A stretch of DNA of 64,000 bases from Hymenolepis diminuta (taxonomy: Eukaryota > Platyhelminthes > Cestoda > Cyclophyllidea > Hymenolepididae): assembly GCA_900708905.1 (NCBI GenBank), contig CAADRB010000011.1, forward strand, positions 2,813,473-2,877,472. Direction: 5' to 3'. Below are positions 23,821-39,200 of this stretch, one piece after another (positions within the stretch are counted from its first letter, which is position 1; each line of letters begins with the position of its first letter). Made by a program: the position numbers and the translations under genes. Below the pieces are notes generated by a model. It was not told where the DNA came from and searched no databases. It was given only the letters and a program-made list of their open reading frames with translations.

Positions 23821-24293
23821 TTTTCCTGTTCAACATTTTTATCACGTGCTACGATTGATTTCAAACTTGTCACCTGATATGGCAAGTTATAGCTAATGCA
23901 TGCGCTCGAATCTCTCCCACTGAAAGTACAACAAGAATATGAGAGACCTATGTCAATTCTGAAATGGATATATGCTTAAAGGTTATTAAAAGCATTGCAA
24001 ATGCAATCCAAAGAGAGAGAAGAGAATTTATCGAAAGTAAGTTAGAAAGAAGCTTCAATAAGGCTGACCACTGCATTGATATGTTTGGTCACAATAGACT
24101 GCATTCAAAGAATGCTTCGAGAGTGGGGTAAAAAGAAGTCTAAGAATAAGAAATGCGAGAACTGCTTGAGATCTAAGAGAGGGCGGTAGAGGTCGAGAAC
24201 AACTAAAATGCAAACTGTGCGATCGATCCTACCGATGATGATGTACACAACGAGAGAGCGGGGGTGATTATTAAGCTCTTGGTTGGCTAGTTT

Positions 24294-27200
24294 TTAAAGG
24301 TCTGTCTCTCCAAAGACCTTGTTGGAGAAGTCTGTGTAGTCAAGGGCACCGGATACTGCGCTATCTCCTTTGTAGGGTTTCATTTTCTGCAGACAGTACT
24401 CGGCTTGCTCTGGTGGAAGTTCACGTCTTATTGTGTCCTCTGTCACGAAGGGCTAAAATGAGAATAGGAAGATCTTGTTACTTAATTATCTATTAGTAGA
24501 GCATACTTTGGAAATGTTAAATGGCCAACTCGGTTTGTTATATTACATTTCATGCCTCATAACGGGACTAATAGAAACATGAGATTTATATACACATTTT
24601 ATTATCAATAATATAATGATAAGTCATCATTGATATGACTTTAAACAGCAGTTTACGTTCTCGATGGCTACGGATGCCCAGGTCCAGATGGAAGAAGGGA
24701 AATGACTTGTAAGTCAGCGAAAAATTTACTTTGTCGTCGTTCCTGTATTTGGAAAATGCTGTTTATAAACAAGCTGAATACAAAGCATTGGCTGGCTCAT
24801 TGGTAGATCAGTAATATAGCTTTGAAAAGATTTCATTCTCAGGGAAAGCAGCAGTTAATAACTCTGCTGTTCGAGTAACGAATTCCTTTCGCAGAATTTT
24901 ATGAGTTATACTCAGGACATCGTACCAGGAATAATGACCTAAGAAATATCGAGCAAGATTATTAAAATAATAACAGCACTGAAAGCATAGGACTAAAGGT
25001 TAGTCTTAGAATTACACTTCAGAGGGCGCGATGCGCGAAGAGATCTTTCAGCAAATTTCTGAGTGAAATCCCGAGACTCAGATTCAACAAAGAAGTTTTC
25101 GTCTTTGAATCGCTGTGAGAAGTCCTCTCTAGAACTTCAGTCACCAGGTGCCAAGAAATACTAAAAGAAAAACTTATCCAAAATTATGGCTAAATTAGAT
25201 CAATGAAATCTTAGGTTTGACCGGTCTGTCATGGTCAAAATAGCCGCCAATGTCGGTTCCGTCTCTGAAAGCCTAAGTCCAAATCTCAAATGAATTTGAA
25301 TAAAAACAGCGAAATCTGATTCCACTAATTGTATGGCAATCTTCGCTGAAGGGAAAGCGGCTTTTGCACTATCGACGGGTCACTGTTCAACGGGCAAAAA
25401 GGTCATCGAGAACTTCAGGTATCCAATTTCTGATTGCTTCGGGCCTTATACAAGACGAGGGGGTCGAAACGCAATATATCAGGAAGCAGAAAAAGAGAGT
25501 ATGTATTCTTCAGAGCTGATTAGTGAAGAAGTAAAATCCCTTTACCTCTTGGACGAAATCTCTTAACTCAAACTATAATCTTGTAACTATGAACCCGTTG
25601 TCAGAATAGGGAAATATATTTTAGTTATACTAAGAAAACCTTGATAATTTCACTAAAATGAGCGGACATTGTAAATATAATATACTCTTAGTCCAGGAAG
25701 TACGTCATTCAATGTTCTATGAGTAGTCAGTCGATGTCTTGAGTACTAAAATTGGCATAATATAAATGAGGGGATGGTAAAATTTGGTATGGAAAGCCAA
25801 TCTTAAGTTATTTTGTAGTTGTTGGATTTGGAGTGAATTCAAGTACACTTTATATATTTGAAATGCCAAAATAAAAGTATCTTTTTGTCTTTCAATATAC
25901 GTATCAACTGGACTAGCAGAATATATCTTTAAATTTCAACGACACACTTGGCACATAGAATACAGAATTAGTATTTGCATCCGACATGATTTCAGAATAC
26001 AAACCAAATGGTAAAAATAAACTGAAAAGGGAATTCTATGCCATATTTGAGTCCCGTTGTGTTAAGTTCATCCTGCTAGTATTTCGATTATTAGAGAAAC
26101 AGAACGTATCTAAAGCGGCTGACCAACCATCCAATTAATTGCACATTGGAAATAAAAAATCAAATTTTGCTGGAATTTTTAGATGCACAGACTTCAATTT
26201 TCACTGCAGGAATTATTTGCATTCTTTCAACAAATAACAATTGAAAACTGTGAAGGAAGTAAACACTTTAAATATAATAATAGGAAATCGGCTATTTCCC
26301 AGACAGGTAATTTTCCGGTGAAAATTCTTTCAGTTGGTAATAATTCAGTCATATTTTAATCTCTAACTTCCTCTTATCTGCTAAAAGTACTATCAAGTGA
26401 AAACTCGGTAGATTTGGAAGCAAAAATTGCAGGAAATTATAATCAATAATACATTTTTTCTTTTGAGGTATTCGAATGGTGAGATTATCGAGTTGGTTCC
26501 TGCCGAACTGACGTGTGTGTCAATACAAGATGCTTCTCCAAGATTCTTTCAATCACCCTAACATGCAGTTTGTATGATGTTAAAGTGGTAAAAACTGGAG
26601 TCTTGCATATTCCTATAAATGATAATACTGAATATAATATATTAAAATTAACTGTAATATTAGTACATTGACTGTAATGGAAACATGCCAAGCAGAATCT
26701 GTACTTTTTTATACGATACGTGAATTAACAGTAAATGGCTTGACAATACTGGATAAGATTTTTAATAAGACTACAGTCGACAGAATGAGTTAAAAAGATC
26801 AGGAAGCATAGCGAAAGGGGTTAAATTGAATTCTAAATATTTATGATTGTAATGAAACAGCATCTGTGTAGCTGCTGTGTTAGAGTTATGTATAGAACAT
26901 TCTAGTCAAGGGAATTGTATGAATTGTCAGTCAATTTGAACAAATAGTTCTGCTAAAGATAAAATTAGGATAGAGGGTACATAATAATCAATGAGGAGAG
27001 GGGATTGGTAAATTGGAGACTTCGGTTTTGAGACCAAGATTTTTACATAGATCTAAATGCATTTGGGGGGTCTGTTCTTAAAAATTTATTCAGGAGGAGC
27101 TTAAATTTCAAGACAAGTGGATGAACATTTTACAATTTTATAAGGTTTACATTCTTATAGATTAACATTGGTCTGACTAGAGAAGAAAGGGTGCAGTGAA

Positions 27201-30200
27201 TTGACCAAGTTTAAAAGATTGAATGGTAGTGTCACTCCTCCCTTTAATACCACCGAGGCGTTGGTTTGTATAAGCTGGCCCTTATAATCGAGATAATAGC
27301 AGAACTACTTATCTGGTCCAAATGGCAAAATTAATACGACCTTTTTTACAAATATGTGGAAGTGATTTAACACCATAGATAAATAACTTCATCCTTTAAA
27401 ACAAAGGGTAAACTTAAATTCCAAAATTTTACAGAAGAATGGCTCGGATATGACCCATGGAGCTGTTCTATCATATGACCTGGGGGAAAAATCAGGGATA
27501 GCAGTTAATTTATTGAGAATTTTGTCTTTCGATGCAGTAAAGCTTTAACATTTATTTAATCTATCCTCAAGCAAGTAGAGTAGAGCAACTGAGTTCAATA
27601 TAAAATTTGGCAATGATATTTATCTTTAAAAGTTACAGCTGTAAAATGGCGTGTGAATATTTAAAGTTGGGTGACATGGTTTCATACCACTTAAACGCTC
27701 CTCTTGAGTCATTAGTTCTTTAAGAGATACCTTCTCTCTGACTGAATTTAGATGCTTTTCTTTCACCAGTCTTCTAGGATGCGTAATTAAGCTTCCCTGT
27801 TCCTTATAAAAGGCCTACTTCTGAAAAATATCTCGTATTACTAGGTAGCGCCATTAGTTAAAATGAAGGGTTTTATTCAAGCCAGGAAGTCTGACTAACT
27901 TTACTAGATGAAGAAAATCTGTGGCGATGTAGATGCAAACACATCCGATATTAGACTGGGATTTTATTAATGACAGTTTCAATAATAAAAGCTGATTAAC
28001 TGCATGTAAGAGAATCAGGTCTTCTCAACCATTCGAAGAAAGAAACGAAATGAGGCGGTAAAACCGACTCTTCTTGATTGAACAATATCGGTCAGTAAGC
28101 ATTGAAGATCGCACAAAAGTATTTTTTCTACAATTCGGGAGACGAATCGTGAACTTTGAATTTTAGGACATGAACTGCCCATTTAGTAAATATACAGCTC
28201 GAGCCCAAAAATCAATAGCAGTAAAACTCTTTGGTACCTTGACGCTGTTCTCAATATCTTTCTAATCCCCTCTCCTTTACGATTTGTCGAACTTGCTGTT
28301 ATTCGATGTCCATTACTTTCTACAATTAAAAGCTAATTTTTTTGTAGTACTGTGGGTAATAATATTGAAAAGTGTTGGAAAACGCGGGAACAGTATGTTC
28401 TAGAGAGGGCTTGAAGATAAAAGAGCTCCAGACATGTGAGTATTTAAGAATGCACTAAGTTATCGACACGCCATGAAGTTCAAAAACCAGATGCTCGAGT
28501 GCAAAGATGGTGAAGGATCATTACAGAAGATCGGTATGAAAATCTTCAAGAGCTCTCATTCAGAACTCAAGTTCATGGGCTCTATAGTGGAGTACCGGAA
28601 CGGTTAATGAAATAGTTAGGCGACTTCCTAAGTACAGTTCGAATATTAAATAAGACATCATAGTATGCTTATTTTTCATGTTTCCGCCACCAAATCAAAA
28701 TTCTAAGGGTTTCGCAGTTAGGCCAAAAAGGGTTTTACTAAGAATGAATGACTGCGGGAAAATAGTGATATTCATTAGGCAAGCTAAATTAGAATTTCTG
28801 TTTAATGTAAGTATTTGAACCCTATTAAGCTCTAATACATTATAAACATAGTTGTTTGTCTCATATATCTGTTGTGGGGTGTAAGAAGAAACAGACAAAT
28901 TAAGATGGCACAACTAAAGGCTCAATATTGGGGATATGATCTCAGCCGGAATCAAGGGATCTAATTACGAAATTTGAATTTCGGAACACCAGGACCTTCT
29001 AGATAAACTGCATTCCTTAAAAACCGATAACTCAGCGCATTCAGAGTTAACATAAAATAATTTTTGGCTTAATTCTTTACTTCTCGACCTCTTTTCAAAT
29101 CCTTCCCTACTTCTCTATTTTACTGCTCCCTGCATTTAAATGCATCGCCTTGACGTTTAATGAGAAGCTTTTGTTTCATATAAAAAAAACGGAACCCCTA
29201 TACTCTCTATGTCTTTTAAACAAGAAGACAGCCAGTTGTAGTTACGATTTGCGTGTATTTTTAGTCTTTTATTACCTCCGCCAGAATCCCAAAGTTCATG
29301 CACGTACTCCTCATTAATCAACTTTGCAGAATGCGCAACATATTTCTGTATGCGAAAATATAAAGGTGTTACCCTTCTTCGTTTAAATAATAAATGTCAT
29401 TGGCTGGAAGAGAAGTTTAAAACCTATTGAAATTCCGAAATTATTTACTATATTGAAGCAACTTTTACCTATATCATACCAAAAAAAGGAGCGCAATTTA
29501 ATTTTAACGCTTTAGGAATAAGAAATTTGAGGTGTCGCTCGTCATATTTGCAGCGATCTGTCGATCTGATAACCATTGAATGAGCGGTCTTAAATGTACT
29601 CAGTGCATCTCAAATATTCCTCATATGCTCAGACATTTAAGATGGAATGTACATTAGAAATATGGTTAAGAGACCTTCTTGTATCTACCTAATGAATTCA
29701 TTTTATCTGCTGTTCGACTTATGTTTAGCACATGAATAACTGTGGATATTCCAGTTGGCAGAAGGAATCTCTAATTTTATACTGCAAAAAGTTCTTTATT
29801 ATTTTGAAAAGAATATGCATTTGTACGAGTTGACAAATACTACCATTAGATTGTCAGTGAAATCATGATGCCTAGTGTTATTATGAACCACGCAGGAACA
29901 GAGGTGACAAATACCAAAATTCTAAATATCAGAATATGAAGCAATTAACTAGGGTCATTGAGTAAATTGTTTAAACTGACTTCAAAAATCAAATGGAGAC
30001 TTATTTGGTATGTTATCTTTATTTACAGCTTTTACTGGATCTCCTGTGTTAAACCTGTTAAAGATCTAATTGAGTGCTCTCTATTTTTAGAAGCTTTCTT
30101 GCTATTGAAAAGAGCAAAATTTGTGCTTATCCATGAGTTATAAAAAAGTCATTGTCAATGTTTCATCGGTCATAGGTGAATATACTCTTAAATGGTTATC

Positions 30201-33200
30201 AACTATTGTTCTTAACTTATCAGTTATTAATCAAATATTTTACCGAAAAAGGACTAACATATTCAATACGATATGATAATATTGTGTAGTTAGTAAATGA
30301 GTAGGATAAACTGATAAGGATATGTCCAATTATTCCTTCCTAAACCTTATATTCTCAAGCCCATATCGAAAGCGTTTTCTATGACTCACCTAAAGTGAAG
30401 GGTCCTTCTAGTGAACGACTGAAATCTTATCACTGTCCTTTGTGGGTCGGATTTAGGGAATGCGGTTGGACATTCTGCTCATGGGAATCGAATGCCTTGC
30501 AGATAAGCAAGTTAATCGATGCATCAATAATGCTTAGAGTCACCTTTATAACACTCTTAAAATAAATTCAACAGTAAATAGTGTGATCAATAAATATTCC
30601 TAATGAAGTGGTGTTTGTTTGTTAAAGAATTCATTCAAATAACAATGAATAGAATAGTATAAAACTCGATAAGGTTACAAAGCCCATCTATTTAAGAGAA
30701 ATCGTAAGGTGAAGATCTACCAAATTTTAGTGCAAGTATGAAAAATGGTTTACAAGAAACCAAAATCAAGACTTAAATAAAATATTAGACTTGAGAGTTG
30801 CAAAATCTCTGATTCCATCGAGTGAAAAGTACCGTTCAGACACATTCTTCCCATCAAATAAATACTCCTTTCAGAGCAATAAATTGGGTACCTAAAGGCA
30901 TCGTCCCAGTACCCTGTAATGGCCAGACTTAGGCTACCACTGACCAATAGGGAGAGAGAGAGAGGGGGGGTGCCTACCATCCCGGACGCGGGCTAAACCC
31001 TTGGGTCACGTTCATCAAAACAGGCGAGTGTGCCGAATGCTCTTTTAGCTATAAGCGAACGATGACCAAAGAGAAAGATCAAGAAGACGCCTGTTCAAGT
31101 TTTGATAAAGTGCAATGAAAATGAGAGGAGAGAAGATTACAAAATTCGTTGTAGCTAATCAAGTTTAACATTTTGGTAATAAGTCAAATTAGTAACTGGA
31201 GCAGAAATATCTTTATTTCATTTGTTTGTTACTTTGAGTGAACTCTAGTGAGCTCTGTCTATAATAATTAAATCTACCTGCTCTTGACCGTCAGAAAATA
31301 GAAATGAATCGAAGTGGCATGATCAAATATTCGATTGAATTAACTGGTCAACAAAGTGAATATAGCGGATATGCACTCATCAAAGTACTGAAGAATTAAC
31401 TGATGAGAATTGGACTTCGGAACAAATGAATTTTTACAATATTATTTATAATTTATATGAAATAGTTAGAAGTTCAATGATTCCATATAAAATAAGTAAA
31501 ACAAAACTTTTGGCGTTCCGACTTCCACCATTTTCTGGCCTTATTGAAATATCCCATGATTAAAAATTGTAGCGGTTTTTTTTTCACATTTTCTTTTCCT
31601 CTGTAAAATTAATTTCTAAACGGTTAAATGATTTCGACACCCACCAAAGAGTCGAGACATTTATATGGTGTTCAAATACGGTGAAGGATCACTAAGAAGT
31701 ACCTACTCAGATCAATGTAAAGACGGAACCAAAAACTTTTATGCAAAATTCGAGATTGCATGTTCTATAATGGGTTTCTAAATCATTTCCTATCCAGATT
31801 GTACTAGCAAGGTAATATAATGTTGACGAGACAATATTGCATCACAAACAAATAGACAATTCGAAATCATCTTTAAGAAACTGAAGGTCACGTCAGAAAC
31901 AAACTTACTTGTTCATTAGCCAACACACGGAAGGAATCGATGAGTTGTTCGGCACTTTCAGAATCCGAGGCTTGTTGAGTCATAAAACGCATGAAAGAGT
32001 CGTAGGTTACGAATCCTGAACCTGAGGGGTCCACGTTTGCAAGGATTCGACGGAAATCAGCGTCACCCTTAAGCAACAAAAATAAATAAAAGTATTTAAG
32101 GTGAACATTCCTTAAAAAAATTGCGATCTAAACATCCAGCCAGACCGAGAGACCCATTCAAAAAAGACGTTCAAAATGCACAGTCGATATTTGATAGATA
32201 ATTGTGGATTTTTAAGAAGAATTAAAACTACGGAAAAATACAGTTGGCTTTTTAAACAAATCTTAAAGTTTCTACTGAATTTATTAAAGAAAAATGGGCA
32301 GTTTTGCTAGGGTCGAATGCTCTTGCATTAATTATTACTATAAGATAATGTTATCTGAGTATCGTATGATCACTATAAAAGATAATATAGTTCACTCAAT
32401 ACGTAATTTGTAAATAAATAAATTGGTTAAGTTGTATAATGGTACTTAAGATAGTCCAATAAGGGCAGCAACTTCGTTTTTAAGAATCAATTAAGACAAA
32501 TTTAGACTTCAAAATACGTTCCTATCAAAAATGGAAGTTAAGCAACTAAATTGTGCAGTGTCTGCACTTACCTGAAAACTTGTGTTAGAAAATACATAAC
32601 ACCGCTGGAATCACTTATTGGATGAAAGTCAGGAAAAAAAGAACAAAAATGGAGAAAATGGTTCAAATTTTCAAGTGTTTAAACACAACATGCTATTGAA
32701 GGGTGATAATTTAGATAAAATAAAGGTTATATTTTTATGTGGAACAGTTGATAAGCCATAAAGTACTCGAGTTATAAGAAAACAGTAAATAATGAACAGA
32801 AACAATTAAATATTAAAGAAGGCAGATTTAATCTTGTTTTACTTTTAAAAGCTCCAAGAAACCAACTATTACTTACCTTTAAGTGCCTTAAAATTGAATG
32901 GTAGAATAGGCAGTACAGAGATGATCCAAAGGTCAATATACAGGATGCATAAGGCATCTAAGGACACCTTAGGGACTTTTAGAAAGACGGAAAATGGAAG
33001 CGTTAATGTTTGAAACTTACGGTTTCTTGTAATGAAACAAATAGACATAATATTAACTTAGATTTTATTCTACAAATCCTAGGTGGTATTTAATGATGTC
33101 CTCCATTGCTCGGACTATTGCTTCCGTCAGAGGGAAGGATTTGGTCTTATAGGGATTTCTATTCACTTCCTTTTCAACGATGCCTCGCCTCACACGTAAT

Positions 33201-36200
33201 AATGGAAGGGAGTAGTTAGGGTGAGTAGTTAGGAAGCCCTAAGTTTGGTGTGACACGATGATGAAAATTCTCGACCATCCAATCCTAGGCTTTGAGAGCT
33301 TTATGGGTTTGAGCCGAATCTTGTTGAAAGACATAGTGTCCCTCTCTCACTGCTAACAATACCGAAAACCACCACTGTTGGTTTAGTTGGAACTTTAGTA
33401 GGGTCTGCCCGCACATAAACACCTATCATTTCTTCGATTGGCTTTTTGATGGTGGCGGAATTTGTTTTAGTCGGAGAAAAACCGAAAACACTCCTGTTCT
33501 TCTGAGTGCTTCAATTTGTTTAAGAGTCATTTTGAACGCACTAAACTATCTTTTTGAGTTCTTGCCGACATAAACTGACGACCTCACTTAAGAACGTGTG
33601 ATTTGTATCCTAGGTCTTGATGAACAACATTCCTTATTGTTACTTCAGACACTTGAAGATATTTGGCAAGGTGGCGCATTAACTTCCCAGGATTTTCATC
33701 GATCACGTTATGCATTCTTCTCCATGCATTCTTTTCTCTTCCTTGTGGCGGCCAATTCATCTCCATTGTTTCCATTCACCAATTCCATTCTAACTTGGCA
33801 AACGAAAGATCTGGTGACCTTAGTGCTTCACCACTACAGCGTGTCTTTTCATTTCACCAGTTATAGTATTATCTGTCACGAGAATTTCTGATATAAAAAT
33901 ATACATTATAGTATAAATTACAAGAATATGAGTGTCCCCAGATACCTTAAGCACCCTGTATATTGGATCAGAACCAATAAGAATATGAAAAAGATCATCA
34001 TATTATGGCTACAGTATTCAGATTGACAGTCGACGTCATCTAACTCTTCATTTTTATCGGGAAGAAATAATCCTAATATTTAAGTAACTAGCCACGTTTT
34101 AATGATACCTTATGTGATATTAACTGACTGCTTTTACCTATCAGAAGAAACAATTGTACCGAAGTTGTATGACCAGTCACTTTGCTTAACAAATCGATTA
34201 TTAAGTTCTAGATATTGCATACATAAACCCAGTCATGAAATTATTGATCAAATTTTGCGATATAAGTCCTGGAACACACGAATTGATACAATAAACTATA
34301 ATAGCTAAGAAAAATAAGTGTTCAAAAACAATTCGAAATTAAAGATACGGTCTATTCTGCTCAGCACTCAGTCAATTAAGTGTATCAAATTTGTTAAGAA
34401 AAGCCGACTAGAACAAATGTAGCATTTCAAAATTAACAGAGCAGACTAAATGGGTGCTAGTGTTCAGTTGGCATCCAATTTTAGCCTCAGACTAAATTTA
34501 GAAATTAAGAAACATTTTCCCAGCATCCTACAACTAAAGAGCAAACAAGATAGTAGGAAGAAAAAAATGATAGCAAGGAGCTACGTGATTTCCTCCCCGA
34601 GATTACATGGGAAGCCCAAATTTGATATATTATCTCCCTTTGAATGCATGGGTGCATGCGGGCACACTTTGGTTCTCGCCTGGATTTCGCGCTGATGGGA
34701 ATTTGAAGGCCATTGTTGCACGTAGCACGTTGGTTTGGCATGCCCCGACAAACAATCAAGAAGAATTTTTGGTCAGTTGGGCCCTAATAAGCTAGTTTCA
34801 ATCAGACAGCGGTTTTAATAGTAAATTCACAAGCCCATTTTGGAATATCTTTTTCCACCGCTCATCTTGAATATACGTTATCATCAAGGGGTCTCTCGTG
34901 AGAAACACAACTTCTGCCACTCCTTTTACTAACCGGACTTAACCAGCGCGTCTGGCCATTACAATCACTGGATGAGCATCGTTGGTCATCAAACCTACGA
35001 TCTCTGATTTCACAAATGAGCACTTTAACAGCTGCGCCACCATTGTACAGCTTTCAATGATGGGGAGATACTCTGAGTTTTTCGATAGAAAAAAAGCGAA
35101 AGCATGAACCAAAACAATAATAACAAGTAAAATGTCATGATCAGCTATAAAGAAGTCAAACGATAATCATTAATCCGATAATACATGTGTCTAATTTGTG
35201 ATTGTTCCTACTCCGCTGCCCATAAACTCGATTTTCGAACGACCTTATGTATTTACCTCTATTATTAGTGCGAATTTGCGAATGTAAGTATAATATTTTC
35301 TCGTTTGCCTCCTTCTTGTTTATATCTCCGACTATTACGAGCCTCAGTAACATTGGATGGGTAAAAAATAGGGTTGAAACCTCACAGCCTTCTATAAATG
35401 TGCCAGCAAATCCACCAACGTCCTACTTCAAGGACGTTGGTGCAAGAATATGGCTAATAACAGTTAGGTTGAGATCAAGATCAGTCGTGCATGAATGGAT
35501 TTACCGTGTTATGTTTCTTAATTTTTGATAAAAGACGGTGGGAGAGATTTCAAGCTCTTCCAAAAGCTCTTATCGAACGAGTGATTAGATTAGTCTGGCA
35601 ACATGAAGAGACTAGCAGCAAAATAGGCCCTATCAAAAATAAAAATAACATTCCGGATTTTTAGAAATTCTTTCATTACTATATATTTAACTTATTCACT
35701 TTTCAATCAAATCAGCTCAGTTCTGTTTTCAATAAAATGATCTGTCAAGATGTGTGGGAAATGAGTGGATTTTCCAAATCCACATTGGAAAGCATTTTCA
35801 AACACTCACTTCGAGTAGAAGAGTTACGCCACGGAGTTACCCTCTTTATTTGTTAGACTTAACCAGTGCTGTTAACCGTTTTGTTTACCGGTTGTACATC
35901 GATGGTCATCGAGTCCATGACTCCTGACTTCGTACAGGAGCACGTTAACCGTTGTATCGCAAGTGGTATTAATTTGGACAATGGATGTCCGCTTTTAACT
36001 GACCTCAACAACTATTTACAATAATGAGTGGGGCGAAGGAGAAGTTAAAGTGAAATTCATTATGTGCAATAAATGTTTTTTAAGAATAAAGTATGTTGAA
36101 TAGAAAAATAGAATTTTCCAGTGAAGCATTGGACATTTGTAAATTACCCGGAAATCTCTGAAAATAGCTGATCGCTGAATATACCATTGTCAGATCTTAA

Positions 36201-39200
36201 AAGTACATATGAGAGCCAGATGCAACTGGTAGGTAAGTAATTTTACAGCTCTACACAGATGCTATTCATATGTCACTGATTCTTGCGGGCATTGGGCAAA
36301 TTTCGTTTTTTTTGTGTTTTAATGTTGGAAAATATCCTATACGAATGTAGGTCAAAATAAAACAAATTTTAGAAATATTAATTCTCTGACCTTCAGCTAA
36401 AGTAATAAACGACGGGTTTAGTTATTTATTTAAGTTTAAAATGCTTTATCAATGATATAAAATCAATGTAGGGAGGGAATAAAACTAGAAGATTCCAGTC
36501 TTGAAGCTAAGTTTTCTCTATCATTGCAGTTAGAATTGGTACCTCTTTGTCCTTCTTCTATTACTTCTAAAAAATATCCACAAGGTTCATTACATTTCCA
36601 TTGGAAAGATCGAAACACCTTCAGGCTGCCAAAGGCAAGCTAATGTAGTAATAGAGCAGAAACTAAAACAAGTTCCAAAATAACTTAATTTTCGCGCCTC
36701 TTGCAGCAAATTCTTTTCAAGTACTCCTCTTCGAGATAAAGAAGAGATGATCTACTTTTAGGCTTCAATCAATACTTTCGATTAAGCAGCCAAGTGAATG
36801 TGGGTCGATGAGAATCGAAATTGTTGTCTCAAACTAAGCAGATATTTACGATGACCAGGATTCAAAAAGCAATATGTTCTCTAAAACCATTAGTTAACAA
36901 AATTATTATAGACAAACGGCCTATCTAGAATATGTTTTAATGTAGGCCTTCATAAAGAATTATTCTTAATGTGAAATAGGAAAAATTAAAATTTCAAATC
37001 TTGAAATCTCGCAATATTGTAAAAAAATTATAAAATATCTAAATTAAAATTTGAAATTTGAAATAACAAACTGTACGAGTGTGAAATTTTCATGAGAAAT
37101 AAACTGTCTGAAAATGGAACCGCGATGTCCCGAACAGCTGTTTTGATTTCATTATTTCGATTAGATAAACAGTTGGAATATCAGAACTCGTAGTTATAAG
37201 AGGAAAAATTCAAGGAGAAGTAAAAATAAACGAAACAATTAAATTAAAATCTCAGCCAACTTTTAGAATTGCACCACTCTTATTCGGAGTAAATTAAAAA
37301 GGAAGGGGTACAAACTCGATTTCGAATGAGGGTGTACATTCAAAATTTAAGAAGCTTGATTTGCTAAATATATGAACAGTGTTTAAGGAAAATTGTTGTC
37401 TCGTTAGAATATAGGAGTAGTCTCTGATCTCTTAAAGTATTTTAGCCGGTATCAACAGTTTTTTCTTGGATTATAGAAAAATGTATTGACATATCAATCT
37501 GCTATTCCGTCAGCTCTGAACCCTGCGAATATGAGCCAACTCAGTGTTATTTTTTGAATTATTCCTGAGATGGATTGAAGCATACGAAAATTTTCCCCAC
37601 TTAACCTCACTTAAAGTACTATAGGAATTATACAGTATCAGGCCAATGAAGTAGAATTCCAGAGAATCGAATAGCACAAAGAAGATATTGAATTTCAATA
37701 ACACAAAGAATGAATTGATCGTACAATCAAAATAAACGTAGAGAGCGGAATAAGATTCACATGTTCATATACTCTGAATAGACAATAAGAATAGAGATAA
37801 ACAGCCGCAAATTGATAACGCATAGATAGGGTCCTATGAAGAATGATGAATAAAGTTCCCTCTATCAGGAATCATCTCGGAAAAAGGAAGCACATAGAAC
37901 TGAATTAGACGGAGAATGATAAGACTGAGACACAAAGCGATTGACTCAATAAACTCAGAAACCAAAGCGTCGAAGTCTGAAGTTTGTACCAATCGAACAT
38001 GATACAATGGTCCGTGCCGATTAAGTAAAAATGTGGACAATATGATTAACACTGAATTCAAACCACGTAAGGCTCCTTTGATTACAAGACTCTTCTGCTT
38101 TCAGCCCCCCCATCCCTTACTGGACTATTTTTAGCATACTTTCTATTATCAAAAATTTGGCCTTCCGTAAAAAGGAATAAGAAATTTAAAATTAAAAAGT
38201 TAAGCTCATGTCCCTGGTAGAAATTTAGAACATGAAAAGTCTATTCACTTACATAGAAAATAAACAAGAGCGCTTCTGTTTTTTTCAAAAATATTAAACT
38301 ACAGGTAAGATTTATTTGGCTCTTATTGCAATTTTCCGCGCAAGCTACCATCACATTTCACCCAGGAATCCCGAAATGAGTTTGTTAACCCTTTTCTACG
38401 CTAAGTCTGGCAGCGGATTAAATTTTTAATCAGAATTGTCGATGCATTGTAGAAAGTTAAGTAAACAATCAAGTGGATCATTTTTAACCGAAAGTGACTA
38501 ATTAAAATCTTAGACAATGAAATTCACTGGTAAAAATTTACCCCTAATTACGTCATTCTAAACAACGGTTTTGAATACTAAAAAGATTCAGCCATAGAGT
38601 ATACACACCATCGATCTGCAGTAATCAGTGGGACATCTCAGCATTAATTCGAGAAAAATAAGCCGCCCAAACACTTATGTACATATTAAAACTACTTTAC
38701 TGGAATAAAATAGAGAGCAGCAGCATAATTTTTCCCATAAACTGAGTTTAGTCCCAATTCCTTTTCACTAAATTTACGTTTTTAAACATGCGCTAATTAA
38801 AGGACTTAGGGTGTCATAAAATACATGCTGCACAAGTCAAAATTACAAACCTATGACTAGATGCATATATGTATCTCATGTTCAACCAATAACTGAGTAA
38901 TTTCTAAGCCAGCATAATCAAATTAGTTCTCGCTTATATCCACCCATTAAACGTGTCCTGATCTCTAGAAGTCCCTGCACAATTCGTTTTGATTGTAATT
39001 AAAAACGTTGTTTCTTAACTTTGAACCTTTTATCCCCTTAGTATAAGTAATAGAAGAGTAGAAAGAAGTGCAAAAGTTGTGCATCCCTTGTGCACTGGAG
39101 TATTGTTGCTATTATTGGCTAATCAGACAATTAATCTTTTATCGTGTGTCCCACTCTACATGACAACTATATTTATTAATAAAAAACGGTTGCTTAAGCT

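Larger units (their letters stand above)
22669..24293. other. Intergenic region between RNASEK and alpha-actinin
   Basis: Contains the candidate RNASEK polyadenylation signal at 22781 and a SINE-like copy at 23672-23820. The alpha-actinin 3' untranslated region must occupy the right end. The two genes converge here. No other gene is recognised. Confidence 0.5.

Noticed and set aside
33598..33891. Plus-strand ORF of 97 codons
   Set aside because: It is antisense to the family 3 transposase remnant and has no homology.
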